Assembly (NCBI GenBank): GCA_030271565.1
Contig: JARXKR010000084.1
Location: 2,036 to 9,480, forward strand
Reading direction: 5' to 3'
DNA from: Pseudomonadota bacterium
GTDB taxonomy: Bacteria > Pseudomonadota > Alphaproteobacteria > Sphingomonadales > Sphingomonadaceae
Length of the DNA: 7,445 bases
The notes beneath the pieces are model-generated. The model saw nothing but the letters and a program-made list of their open reading frames with translations. It made no database searches and was not told the DNA's origin. Shown piece after piece: positions 1 to 5,770 of the stretch (position 1 is its first letter; every line of letters begins with the position of its first letter). Position numbers and translations under genes: made by a program.

Positions 1-1582
1 CAAGCGAGGCAACCGCAACGTCTATCGGAACGCCCTTCTGGACCTGCGCCTGAACTTTTTCCGCTGCTGCCTTGGCGGCGGCTTCGCCCTTGGCGATCCG
101 GGCGTCTTCGCTCACCTGCGCACGGATCGCAGCAAGCGGCGGCGGCGCGGCGGCGGCAATGTTGCCAACATCGAAGATCACGAAGGTCTTGCCCGCCTCG
201 ACCTCAGCCAATTGGGGCTGGCCGGTGCCGTCCATCTGGAAAGCAGCCGGAACGACGCGTTGCAGCACGGCGGGTGCGGTCACGCCGTCCTGCCCGAACA
301 CCGCGCCATTGGCGGTGAGCGGCGCGGTTTCGGTGACGGTCAGGCCCAGTTCCTTGGCCATATCGCCCAAAGTCGCACCTTTATCGAGCTCGCCTTCGAT
401 CTTCTCGCCATAGCTGGCGATCTCGAACTTGCGCTTTTCGTCGGTCAGTTCCTTGACCAGTTCGGGCTTGGCCTGTTCAAGGCTCTTGCCCGGGGTGGTT
501 TCGCGCCCGTCGATCCGCACGACCAGCCAGCCGAGCGGGCCCTTGAACGGGCCGAGCACTTTGGCGTTGGGCGCAGCGAACACCGCAGTGGCGACGTCGG
601 CCGAGCTTTGCAGCGCGTAAGCGTCCTTGGCCAGGCTACCGAGTGGAGCCACCGCCAGCCCCTTGGCCTGAGCCGCAGCTTCGAGCGTCTTGCCGCCCGC
701 GACTTGCGCCAGAACCTCTTTCGCAGCAGCTTCGCTGGGCAGGACCATCTGCGCTAGCTTGCGCTTGTCCGCCGGGGCGTACTTGGCCTTGTTCTGGTTA
801 TAGCGCGCTGCGATCTCGGCATCGCTGGGCGCGGCGGCGTTGTTCACCGCGGCGTCGGTGTAGGACACATAGCGGACCGTGCGGCGTTCGGGCAGGATGT
901 AATCGGCCTTATGCGCGTTGTACCAGGCGGTGACTTCAGCATCGTTCGGCGGGCTCGTCGGGGCGAAAGCGGCCGGGGGCAGGGTGACGATCGCACCGCG
1001 GCGATGTTCGGTCAGCACCGCGATATAATGCCCCGTGATCTTGCGCGGGGTCTTGAGTCCGATCGAGTTGGACGAGAGCAGCAGATTGGCCATCATGATC
1101 CGGGCCTGCTCGGTGCGGAACGCAGGGTCGGTGGTGCCCTGCGACGCCAGCATCTGCCGGTACAGCGCCGGATCGACCTTGCCGTCGGGGGTCTGCAGGT
1201 TAGGGTCTTTGGCGATCTCGCTGTCGATCAGCCGGTCACCGACATAAAGCCCGTATTTCTCGCCCCACTGGATCACGGCCTTGCCGTCCATTGCATAAGT
1301 CAGCACATCGCCAAGGCCGTCCTGCGCAAGGAATTCCTTGACCGAGAGCTGCGGGTTGCGCTGGCGCAGACGCGACAGGATGCTGCGGAACTGGGCTTCG
1401 AGATCGGTCGCGCTGATCTTTTCACTGCCGACGCTGGCAATCTTGCTGCCGGTCGAGAAGCCGCCGAACGTCGTTCCCGAAACGCTCCCCAGCGCGAACG
1501 CGATCCCGATGATACCGACGAACGCCAGCGTGATCAGCACACCGAACTTCGAGCTAAAAAAACCGCGGAAAAATGTAAGCAT
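1..1582 (-). CDS. ppiD: PpiD/SurA-type periplasmic peptidyl-prolyl isomerase-like chaperone, C-terminus outside window
   Basis: The reading frame is open from an ATG at 1582-1580 to the left edge, giving 527 residues without a stop. The family is usually somewhat over 600 residues, so about 100 are missing. One membrane segment (residues about 13-34) with a short basic cytoplasmic N-terminus (MLTFFRGFFSSK) anchors the rest in the periplasm. A SurA-N-like helical region covers about 45-190 and a parvulin-like domain about 272-360; an Ala/Lys-rich helical stretch follows near 480-515. In Escherichia coli PpiD is a SecYEG-associated chaperone for newly exported proteins. The parvulin domain looks catalytically degenerate: Gln278 stands where the first conserved His is expected (K-R-K-L-A-Q-M-V) and Leu353 where the second is (G-W-L-V-V). 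It is therefore probably a chaperone rather than an isomerase. It is transcribed divergently from tpiA. No convincing ribosome binding site precedes the ATG; the start rests on the membrane anchor. The PpiD/SurA-N assignment is confident; the symbol is less so. Confidence 0.9.
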   Translation of the reverse strand, partial: MLTFFRGFFSSKFGVLITLAFVGIIGIAFALGSVSGTTFGGFSTGSKIASVGSEKISATDLEAQFRSILSRLRQRNPQLSVKEFLAQDGLGDVLTYAMDGKAVIQWGEKYGLYVGDRLIDSEIAKDPNLQTPDGKVDPALYRQMLASQGTTDPAFRTEQARIMMANLLLSSNSIGLKTPRKITGHYIAVLTEHRRGAIVTLPPAAFAPTSPPNDAEVTAWYNAHKADYILPERRTVRYVSYTDAAVNNAAAPSDAEIAARYNQNKAKYAPADKRKLAQMVLPSEAAAKEVLAQVAGGKTLEAAAQAKGLAVAPLGSLAKDAYALQSSADVATAVFAAPNAKVLGPFKGPLGWLVVRIDGRETTPGKSLEQAKPELVKELTDEKRKFEIASYGEKIEGELDKGATLGDMAKELGLTVTETAPLTANGAVFGQDGVTAPAVLQRVVPAAFQMDGTGQPQLAEVEAGKTFVIFDVGNIAAAAPPPLAAIRAQVSEDARIAKGEAAAKAAAEKVQAQVQKGVPIDVAVASL

Positions 1583-1643
1583 TGTGCCGATCGCCAGACT
1601 AGAACTTTTCGCACGCCACAGCTGGCACGCGTTTCGTCGCCGC

Positions 1644-1672
1644 GCTTTAAGGATCATTGCGCTTGCAGGCAA
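1644..1672 (-). promoter_or_regulatory. candidate sigma-70 promoter of ppiD
   Basis: On the minus strand a TTGCCT (-35; 1672-1667) and a TAAAGC (-10; 1649-1644) are separated by exactly 17 bp, which would start a transcript about 55 nt before the ppiD ATG. A 6-bp inverted repeat, CATTGC / GCAATG (1655-1660 and 1669-1674), overlaps the -35 box and the spacer and could be an operator. Both boxes are only partial matches, so this is a guess from spacing and location. Confidence 0.28.
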
Positions 1673-1718
1673 TGGGGGCGGGTGTGCCAATCCGGCTGAC
1701 CGGCCCGTCGCAAGGACT

Positions 1719-1746
1719 TTGACAAGAGCGCGTAGCCTCGCCTAAC
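1719..1746 (+). promoter_or_regulatory. candidate housekeeping promoter of tpiA
   Basis: A perfect TTGACA -35 box lies at 1719-1724. A weak -10 (CCTAAC, 1741-1746) follows after 16 bp. Transcription would begin near 1753, giving a leader of about 48 nt before the tpiA ATG. A consensus -35 with a poor -10 is common in alphaproteobacteria. The -10 choice is uncertain. Confidence 0.5.
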
Positions 1747-1752
1747 CGCGAG

Positions 1753-1778
1753 GCATCCTGCCGGATGCAACACGGCAG
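1753..1778 (+). promoter_or_regulatory. two overlapping, mutually exclusive hairpins in the tpiA leader
   Basis: GCATCC (1753-1758) and GGATGC (1763-1768) form a perfect 6-bp stem with a TGCC loop. CTGCCG (1758-1763) and CGGCAG (1773-1778) form a second perfect 6-bp stem with a 9-nt loop. The two share 1758-1763, so only one can form at a time. They sit at the predicted 5' end of the tpiA transcript and end 10 nt before its AGGGA Shine-Dalgarno (1789-1793). A regulatory role is inference. Confidence 0.35.
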
Positions 1779-1800
1779 TACAGCAAACAGGGAAAACCCA

Positions 1801-2556
1801 ATGCCAAACCGGCCTTACATTGTCGGCAACTGGAAGATGAACGGTACGCGTGCCTTGCTGACAGAAGCGCGCGCGATCGATCGCGGCGCCGCGCGGCACC
1901 CCGGCGTGCAAGTCGCGATTGCCCCGCCGGCCACGCTGATCAGTCTGATGGCCGAAGCGGTCGAGACGATCAGCCTTGGCGGGCAGGATTGCCATCAAGC
2001 CGCTTCGGGTGCCTTTACCGGCGACATTTCGGCCCCGATGCTCGCCGATGTCGGCGCCAGCTTCGTTATCGTCGGTCATTCCGAGCGCCGCGCCGGGTAC
2101 GGCGAGACCGACGCGATTGTCCGCGCCAAGGCCGAGGCAGCAACTGCGGCCGGGCTGGGCGTTATCGTCTGCGTCGGCGAAACCGAAGCCGAACGCGATG
2201 CCGGGAAAGCCGAAAAGGTAGTGACCAAGCAGCTTGAAGGATCATTGCCGGACGAAGCCGGAACTCCGGGGCAGGTGACGGTGGCCTACGAGCCGGTCTG
2301 GGCGATCGGCACTGGCCGGGTTCCTTCGGCCGACGACGTCGGCGCGATGCACCGCGCAATCAGGGCCAAGCTGCTCGACCGCTACGGCGTGCCGAGCGCC
2401 GGGGTGCGGATTTTGTACGGCGGATCGGTCAATGCCGGCAACGCCGCCGAGCTGCTCCATTGCGATGAGGTTGGCGGCGCGCTGGTCGGCGGCGCGAGCC
2501 TGACGGCCGAAAGCTTTCTCACCATCGTTTCGGCGGCCGCGCCCGAAGTCGACTGA
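1801..2556 (+). CDS. tpiA: triose-phosphate isomerase
   Basis: This cytoplasmic glycolytic and gluconeogenic enzyme interconverts dihydroxyacetone phosphate and glyceraldehyde 3-phosphate. The product has 251 residues, the normal length for a single TIM-barrel chain. The substrate-binding start of the barrel is intact (G-N-W-K-M-N; Asn10 and Lys12). The electrophilic His93 sits in V-G-H-S-E-R-R and the catalytic base Glu164 in A-Y-E-P-V-W-A-I-G-T-G, which leads into the flexible loop. The phosphate-binding G-G-S-V (208-211) and G-A-L-V-G-G-A-S-L are present. The start at 1801 is preferred because AGGGA (1789-1793) lies 7 nt upstream and the protein then begins like other family members. An in-frame ATG at 1765 would add 12 unconserved residues and lies within a leader hairpin. 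It heads the tpiA-secG-pyrG series, an order common in alphaproteobacteria. All catalytic residues are present and nothing is unusual. Confidence 0.98.
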   Translation: MPNRPYIVGNWKMNGTRALLTEARAIDRGAARHPGVQVAIAPPATLISLMAEAVETISLGGQDCHQAASGAFTGDISAPMLADVGASFVIVGHSERRAGYGETDAIVRAKAEAATAAGLGVIVCVGETEAERDAGKAEKVVTKQLEGSLPDEAGTPGQVTVAYEPVWAIGTGRVPSADDVGAMHRAIRAKLLDRYGVPSAGVRILYGGSVNAGNAAELLHCDEVGGALVGGASLTAESFLTIVSAAAPEVD

Positions 2557-2569
2557 AGCTTAAGCCGCT

Positions 2570-2597
2570 GCGCTGCGCCTTGCCCGCCGCGCAGCGC
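2570..2597 (+). terminator. strong GC-rich hairpin after tpiA
   Basis: GCGCTGCGC (2570-2578) and GCGCAGCGC (2589-2597) form a perfect 9-bp stem with a 10-nt loop, 14 nt after the tpiA stop codon. No U-tract follows, so it is not a classical intrinsic terminator. It may act as a weak terminator or as a 3'-end protecting structure between tpiA and secG. Confidence 0.45.
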
Positions 2598-2598
2598 C

Positions 2599-2627
2599 TT
2601 GCATAGTGGCGCGCGCGTGACTAGATG
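2599..2627 (+). promoter_or_regulatory. candidate secG promoter
   Basis: TTGCAT (2599-2604) and TAGATG (2622-2627) are separated by exactly 17 bp. The predicted transcript would start near 2634, about 24 nt before the secG ATG. A perfect 7-bp inverted repeat, GGCGCGC / GCGCGCC (2608-2614 and 2627-2633), fills the spacer and borders the start site and could serve as an operator. Both boxes match consensus only in half their positions. Confidence 0.3.
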
Positions 2628-2657
2628 CGCGCCAAGTCATCCGAAATTGGAACTCCC

Positions 2658-3062
2658 ATGTCGCTGTTTATCTTCTTGACCGTTGTCCAGGCCATTGTCG
2701 CCGCGCTGCTCGTCGGCGTAATCCTGGTGCAGAAGTCCGAAGGTGGCGGGCTTGGGACCGGCGGCAGCCCCGCCGGCCTGATGTCGGCGCGCGGCGCGGC
2801 CGATTTCATGACCCGTCTGACCGCCGGTCTGGCAATGGTGTTCGTGGTGCTGTCGATTGTCCTCGCGGCACTGGCCGTCAAGTCGAGCGGCAACCGCACG
2901 ATTGACGATTCGCTCAACCGCACGGTCGCCCCGGTGCAGCAGTTGCCCGGCGATCCGCTTGGCGGAGCGGCACAGAACGGCGCGGTTCCCGGCGGTGCAG
3001 CGCTGGTTCCCGCAGCGAGCGTCACGCCGACCCCCGCCGCGACTCCGCCCAAAAAGCCCTGA
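2658..3062 (+). CDS. secG: preprotein translocase subunit SecG
   Basis: SecG is the small non-essential subunit of the SecYEG inner-membrane channel and aids SecA-driven export. The 134-residue product has the family layout. A first membrane helix covers about residues 3-24. A conserved cytoplasmic loop follows, Q-K-S-E-G-G-G-L-G-T-G-G-S-P, leading into the S-A-R-G-A-A-D-F-M-T-R segment. A second helix covers about 54-76. After that comes a periplasmic tail of about 58 residues rich in Pro, Ala and Gly, ending in P-P-K-K-P. Such low-complexity tails are usual in alphaproteobacterial SecG and explain why it is longer than the roughly 110-residue Escherichia coli protein. The ATG at 2658 is chosen because the first helix starts there, with a weak GGA 6 nt before it. 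An in-frame ATG at 2625 would add 11 hydrophilic residues and falls at or before the predicted transcript start. It lies between tpiA and pyrG. Confidence 0.95.
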   Translation: MSLFIFLTVVQAIVAALLVGVILVQKSEGGGLGTGGSPAGLMSARGAADFMTRLTAGLAMVFVVLSIVLAALAVKSSGNRTIDDSLNRTVAPVQQLPGDPLGGAAQNGAVPGGAALVPAASVTPTPAATPPKKP

Positions 3063-3083
3063 TCGCACTCTCCGTTTAGCACG

Positions 3084-3121
3084 CCGACTGCGCCGTTTCG
3101 GGCCGTTTTGCGGCCAGTCGG
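3084..3121 (+). terminator. bulged stem-loop between secG and pyrG
   Basis: CCGACTG (3084-3090) pairs perfectly with CAGTCGG (3115-3121). Past a single bulged C (3091), GCCG (3092-3095) continues the stem with CGGC (3111-3114). This gives 11 bp closed by a 15-nt loop, 21 nt after the secG stop. An alternative inner hairpin GGCCG / CGGCC (3101-3105 and 3111-3115) competes with it. No U-run follows, so a factor-assisted terminator, an attenuator or a processing site are all possible. Confidence 0.4.
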
Positions 3122-3193
3122 GCTTGCACAACTGTGGATTGGTCAAAAGGGCGCTTGCCCGCATCCCCCTCTGCAGCTTAAGGCCCGACTCCC

Positions 3194-4828
3194 ATGGCAC
3201 GGTTCATTTTTATTACCGGCGGCGTGGTCTCCTCGCTCGGCAAGGGTTTGATGGCGGCGAGCCTCGCAGCACTGCTGCAGGCGCGCGGCTACAAGGTGCG
3301 GATCAGGAAGTTCGATCCTTATCTTAATGTCGATCCGGGGACGATGAGCCCCTACCAGCACGGCGAAGTCTATGTCACCGACGATGGCGCGGAGACCGAT
3401 CTCGATCTGGGGCATTACGAACGCTTCACCGGGGTTTCGGCACGGCAGGCGGACAATATCACCTCGGGGCGGATTTACCGCGACATCATCACCCGCGAGC
3501 GCCGCGGCGACTATCTTGGCGCGACCGTCCAGGTGATCCCGCACGTCACCGACGCGATCAAGGAATTTGCCCAAGCCGACACCGACGGGCTTGATTTCGT
3601 GCTGTGCGAAATCGGCGGGACGGTCGGCGATATCGAGGGCCTGCCGTTCATCGAAGCGCTGCGCCAGCTGCGCAATGAATTGGGGCGCGAAGGCACCTGC
3701 TCGATCCACGTTACGCTGGTGCCTTACGTAAAGGCTGCCGGCGAGCTCAAGACCAAGCCGACCCAGCACTCGGTGCGCGAGCTGACCAGCCTGGGGGTTC
3801 AGCCCGATATTCTGCTGTGCCGCTGCGAGCATCCCTTGCCCGAGAACGAGCGCAACAAGATCGCGCTGTTCTGCAACGTGCGCAAGGAAGCGGTCATTCC
3901 GGCGCTCGATGCCACCAGCATCTATTCGGTGCCGCTGCAGTATCATGCCGAAGGGCTTGATGCCGAAGTGCTTCACCATTTCGGCATGTCGACCCCCGCG
4001 CCGGACTTGGCGCGCTGGGAAGACATCGTCGACCGATTCCAGAACCCCGAAGGCGAAGTGACAATCGGGGTGGTCGGCAAGTACGTCGGGCTGCCCGACG
4101 CTTACAAGAGCCTCAACGAGGCGCTGGTCCACGGCGGCATGGCCAACCGGGTCAAGGTCAACATCCGCTGGATCGATGCCGAAGCGTTCGAAGCTGGCGA
4201 CGACGAAATTGTCTCGCGGCTCGAGCCGATGGATGGGATCCTGGTGCCCGGCGGGTTCGGGGTACGCGGGACCGAAGGCAAAATCGCCTCGGTGCGCTTT
4301 GCCCGCGAACGCGAGATACCGTTCTTCGGAATTTGCCTCGGCATGCAGATGGCCTGCATCGAGGGGGCGCGGAACACTGCCGGGATTGCTGCGGCCAGTT
4401 CGACCGAGTTCGGCCCGACCGATGAACCGGTGGTCGGCATCATCACCGAATGGATGAGCCCCGAGGGTCTCCAGCAACGCGGCGCCGATACAGACATGGG
4501 CGGAACCATGCGGCTGGGCGCCTACGAGGCCAAGCTGGCGGGCAACAGCCACGTTTCGACGCTCTATGGCGGCGCGACCACGATCAGCGAGCGCCACCGC
4601 CATCGGTATGAGGTCAACAGCGCCTATCGCGAACGACTAGAAGCGGGCGGGTTGGTCTTCTCGGGCATGTCGCCCGACGGCTTGCTCCCCGAAATCGTCG
4701 AACGGCCCGACCATCCGTGGTTTGTTGGCGTGCAGTTCCATCCCGAACTGAAAAGCCGCCCATTCGATCCGCATCCGCTGTTCGCGGGCTTCATTGCGGC
4801 GGCACTGCAGCAAGCCCGGCTGGTCTGA
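3194..4828 (+). CDS. pyrG: CTP synthase (glutamine-hydrolysing)
   Basis: This cytosolic enzyme makes CTP from UTP, ATP and glutamine, the last step of de novo pyrimidine nucleotide synthesis. The 544-residue product is the standard length, with both domains complete. The N-terminal synthetase domain (about 1-270) shows the ATP loop F-I-T-G-G-V-V-S-S-L-G-K-G and D-P-Y-L-N-V-D-P-G-T-M. It also has the Mg-binding E-T-D-L-D-L-G-H-Y-E-R-F (Asp71) and C-E-I-G-G-T-V-G-D-I-E (Glu139). The class I glutamine amidotransferase domain (about 290-540) has the oxyanion loop P-G-G-F-G, the nucleophile Cys381 in F-F-G-I-C-L-G-M-Q, and His516/Glu518 in V-Q-F-H-P-E-L. The start is fixed by the conserved M-A-R-F-I-F-I-T-G-G N-terminus. 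The best Shine-Dalgarno candidate is a distant AAGG (3180-3183). Product inhibition by CTP is known for the family; no attenuator is proven here. A 486-residue open frame antisense to it is a GC-bias shadow. Confidence 0.99.
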   Translation: MARFIFITGGVVSSLGKGLMAASLAALLQARGYKVRIRKFDPYLNVDPGTMSPYQHGEVYVTDDGAETDLDLGHYERFTGVSARQADNITSGRIYRDIITRERRGDYLGATVQVIPHVTDAIKEFAQADTDGLDFVLCEIGGTVGDIEGLPFIEALRQLRNELGREGTCSIHVTLVPYVKAAGELKTKPTQHSVRELTSLGVQPDILLCRCEHPLPENERNKIALFCNVRKEAVIPALDATSIYSVPLQYHAEGLDAEVLHHFGMSTPAPDLARWEDIVDRFQNPEGEVTIGVVGKYVGLPDAYKSLNEALVHGGMANRVKVNIRWIDAEAFEAGDDEIVSRLEPMDGILVPGGFGVRGTEGKIASVRFAREREIPFFGICLGMQMACIEGARNTAGIAAASSTEFGPTDEPVVGIITEWMSPEGLQQRGADTDMGGTMRLGAYEAKLAGNSHVSTLYGGATTISERHRHRYEVNSAYRERLEAGGLVFSGMSPDGLLPEIVERPDHPWFVGVQFHPELKSRPFDPHPLFAGFIAAALQQARLV

Positions 4829-5040
4829 GCCGGCGCTGCGCCCTCTCGAGACAGTTAACGCCGTCATCAAATGAGACTCCCAAGCTCGCGAAAAGCCTTG
4901 CGCTTATCCTGCGAGAAGCGTTAGCCGTGCGCCTTGAGATCGACTCGCGCTGGGGGCAGCATGGTGATCGGTCGCGGTTTTGCGTAGGTTTCGGTTGGGG
5001 CAAACGATTGCAGGGACGCTGTAAATATTTGCTAGAGTTT

Positions 5041-5160
5041 TCGGCATAAATTGCCGATCTTGAGCTTGTCGTTCTTGATCGTCTTCTGCGACCCGGACGA
5101 TCATCAATCGACAGGACGACGCGCAAGCGTCGTGGGGGTGGAACGCAAGTTCCACCCCCA
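5041..5160. ncRNA. cluster of four consecutive hairpins, possible structured RNA or long hsp20 3' UTR
   Basis: The stems are all perfect. TCGGCA / TGCCGA at 5041-5057 has 6 bp and a 5-nt loop. TGATCGTC / GACGATCA at 5076-5103 has 8 bp and a 12-nt loop. ACGACGC / GCGTCGT at 5116-5133 has 7 bp and loop GCAA. TGGGGGTGGAAC / GTTCCACCCCCA at 5133-5160 has 12 bp and loop GCAA. Read on the plus strand, two adjacent helices carry C(GCAA)G tetraloops of the stable GNRA class, which favours a plus-strand RNA. Read on the minus strand, the whole cluster directly follows hsp20. The strand and any function are undetermined. Confidence 0.35.
5133..5160 (-). terminator. 12-bp hairpin downstream of hsp20
   Basis: A perfect 12-bp stem with a 4-nt loop lies 16 nt after the hsp20 stop codon, the position expected of a terminator. 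There is no T-run behind it on the minus strand; another 7-bp hairpin follows immediately. On the plus strand it is followed by AATCTTT, so it could equally end a plus-strand transcript. Bidirectional use is likely if it terminates at all. Confidence 0.5.
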
Positions 5161-5176
5161 ATCTTTGGTAGCCGCG

Positions 5177-5644
5177 TTACGCCGCTTCGCTGTCGGTGGT
5201 GTCCTTGACCATGCTCAGCGTCTTCTGGGTGCCGACTGGCACCTTCTTCGGCTTCATCGCATCGGGCACTTCGCGGACCAGGTCGATCACCAGCAGCCCG
5301 TCCTCAAGATTGGCGTTTTCGACCCGGACATAGTCGGCCAGTTCGAAGCGGCGTTCGAACCCGCGCTGGGCGATGCCGACGTGCAGGAACTGGCTTGCAG
5401 CGGTGTCTTCACCCTTCTTGCCCAAGACCACGAGCAGGTTCTGCTGCGCTGTGATGTCGATGTCGGCGGGCTTGAACCCGGCCACCGCCACGGTGATGCG
5501 ATAGGCATCGTCGCCGCTGCGCTCGATGTTGAACGGGGGATAGTTGTCGCCGCTGTTGAAGCTGCGCTGGTTCTCGAGCAGGTCGAACAGGCGGTCGAAG
5601 CCGACCATGGTGCGGCGGTAGGGAGCAAAATCGAAACGGTTCAT
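5177..5644 (-). CDS. hsp20: small heat-shock protein, Hsp20/IbpA type (class A)
   Basis: Small heat-shock proteins are ATP-independent cytoplasmic holdases that bind unfolding proteins and hand them to DnaK/ClpB. The product has 155 residues, typical for class A bacterial members. The N-terminal arm (M-N-R-F-D-F-A-P-Y-R-R ... G-F-D-R-L-F-D-L-L-E) resembles E. coli IbpA. The alpha-crystallin domain spans about residues 35-128, starting at Y-P-P-F-N-I-E-R. It includes F-L-H-V-G-I-A-Q-R-G-F-E-R-R-F and the family signature A-N-L-E-D-G-L-L (111-118). The C-terminal tail holds V-P-V (135-137) as the I-x-I/V anchoring motif used in oligomerisation. The start ATG at 5644 has a good GAGGA (5656-5652) 7 nt upstream, sequestered in a ROSE-like hairpin. 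It stands alone, divergent from grxC and convergent with pyrG. Heat induction is inferred from the leader and a sigma-32-like promoter. Confidence 0.96.
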   Translation of the reverse strand: MNRFDFAPYRRTMVGFDRLFDLLENQRSFNSGDNYPPFNIERSGDDAYRITVAVAGFKPADIDITAQQNLLVVLGKKGEDTAASQFLHVGIAQRGFERRFELADYVRVENANLEDGLLVIDLVREVPDAMKPKKVPVGTQKTLSMVKDTTDSEAA

Positions 5645-5647
5645 GGC

Positions 5648-5701
5648 AAAATCCTCATATCGAGCAATTGAGCAGACCAGGACCCGAAATCGGCATCCTG
5701 G
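5648..5701 (-). promoter_or_regulatory. ROSE-like RNA thermometer in the hsp20 5' UTR
   Basis: The proximal hairpin pairs AATTGCTC (5669-5662) with GAGGATTTT (5656-5648), which contains the Shine-Dalgarno. Aligned, it gives three pairs, a G-G opposition, a U-A pair, a U-U opposition and further A-U pairs. The U-U-G-C-U strand opposite AGGA, with a G-G mismatch, is the defining feature of ROSE elements (repression of heat-shock gene expression). A second hairpin precedes it: CCAGGA (5701-5696) with TCCTGG (5682-5677), enclosing CCG / CGG with an AUUU loop. This matches the usual layout of a stable upstream hairpin followed by a weak melting one. ROSE elements typically sit before small heat-shock genes in alphaproteobacteria. 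Fit to the class is strong; function is inferred. Confidence 0.82.
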
Positions 5702-5740
5702 CGGCGCACCCTCCTTGCGAACGATGACACCGCATCCGAT

Positions 5741-5766
5741 GTATGGTAGCGCGCATGCGTTTCAAG
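5741..5766 (-). promoter_or_regulatory. candidate sigma-32 (RpoH) promoter of hsp20
   Basis: On the minus strand CTTGAAA (5766-5760) matches the RpoH -35 consensus exactly, and CCATAC (5746-5741) lies 13 bp further as a partial -10. The transcript would begin around 5733, giving a leader of about 90 nt, the length expected if it carries a ROSE element. An 8-bp palindrome, CGCATGCG (5752-5759), occupies the spacer. The -35 box overlaps the grxC ribosome binding site on the other strand. Confidence 0.6.
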
Positions 5767-5770
5767 AGGA
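5765..5770 (+). promoter_or_regulatory. grxC ribosome binding site
   Basis: AGAGGA lies 6 nt before the ATG at 5777 and decides the grxC start. It shares bases 5765-5766 with the hsp20 -35 box on the opposite strand. Confidence 0.75.

Larger units (their letters stand above)
4829..5176. other. 348-bp non-coding gap between pyrG and hsp20
   Basis: No convincing gene is seen on either strand. Two overlapping minus-strand frames (5126-4791 and 5161-4904) have no recognisable motif, are very rich in Arg and Ser, and conflict with the hairpins. Just after the pyrG stop there is only a short GGCG / CGCC stem. An AT-rich patch around 5020-5052 stands out against the GC-rich surroundings. The right third (5041-5160) holds four consecutive perfect hairpins, described separately. 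A TTGCAG at 5008-5013 with TAGAGT at 5033-5038 (19-bp spacer) could be a poor plus-strand promoter. Confidence 0.6.

Noticed and set aside
212..1699. Plus-strand open frames of 181 and 262 residues at the left of the window
   Set aside because: They are antisense to the ppiD coding sequence, whose continuous 527-residue frame has a membrane anchor and family motifs. The reverse frames show neither.
1765..1800. Upstream in-frame ATG for tpiA
   Set aside because: The extra residues are unlike the family, the ATG sits in a leader hairpin, and the 1801 ATG has a well-placed AGGGA.
3143..4603. Long (486-residue) open frame antisense to pyrG
   Set aside because: It lies wholly within the region of a complete, motif-confirmed CTP synthase and shows only the composition expected of a GC-rich antisense shadow, with no recognisable domain.
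5000..5036. GCAAACGA stretch resembling the tag start of a tmRNA
   Set aside because: Translated, it would give A-N-D-C and so on up to a stop, without the usual hydrophobic Ala-Ala end, and the required tRNA-like ends are not found nearby.
4791..5161. Minus-strand frames in the pyrG-hsp20 gap
   Set aside because: They overlap each other and the pyrG end or the hairpins, are Arg/Ser-rich without motifs, and have no convincing ribosome binding site.
5051..5671. 206-residue plus-strand frame across the hairpin cluster and hsp20
   Set aside because: It is antisense to the clear alpha-crystallin gene for most of its length and also runs through the hairpins and the ROSE element.
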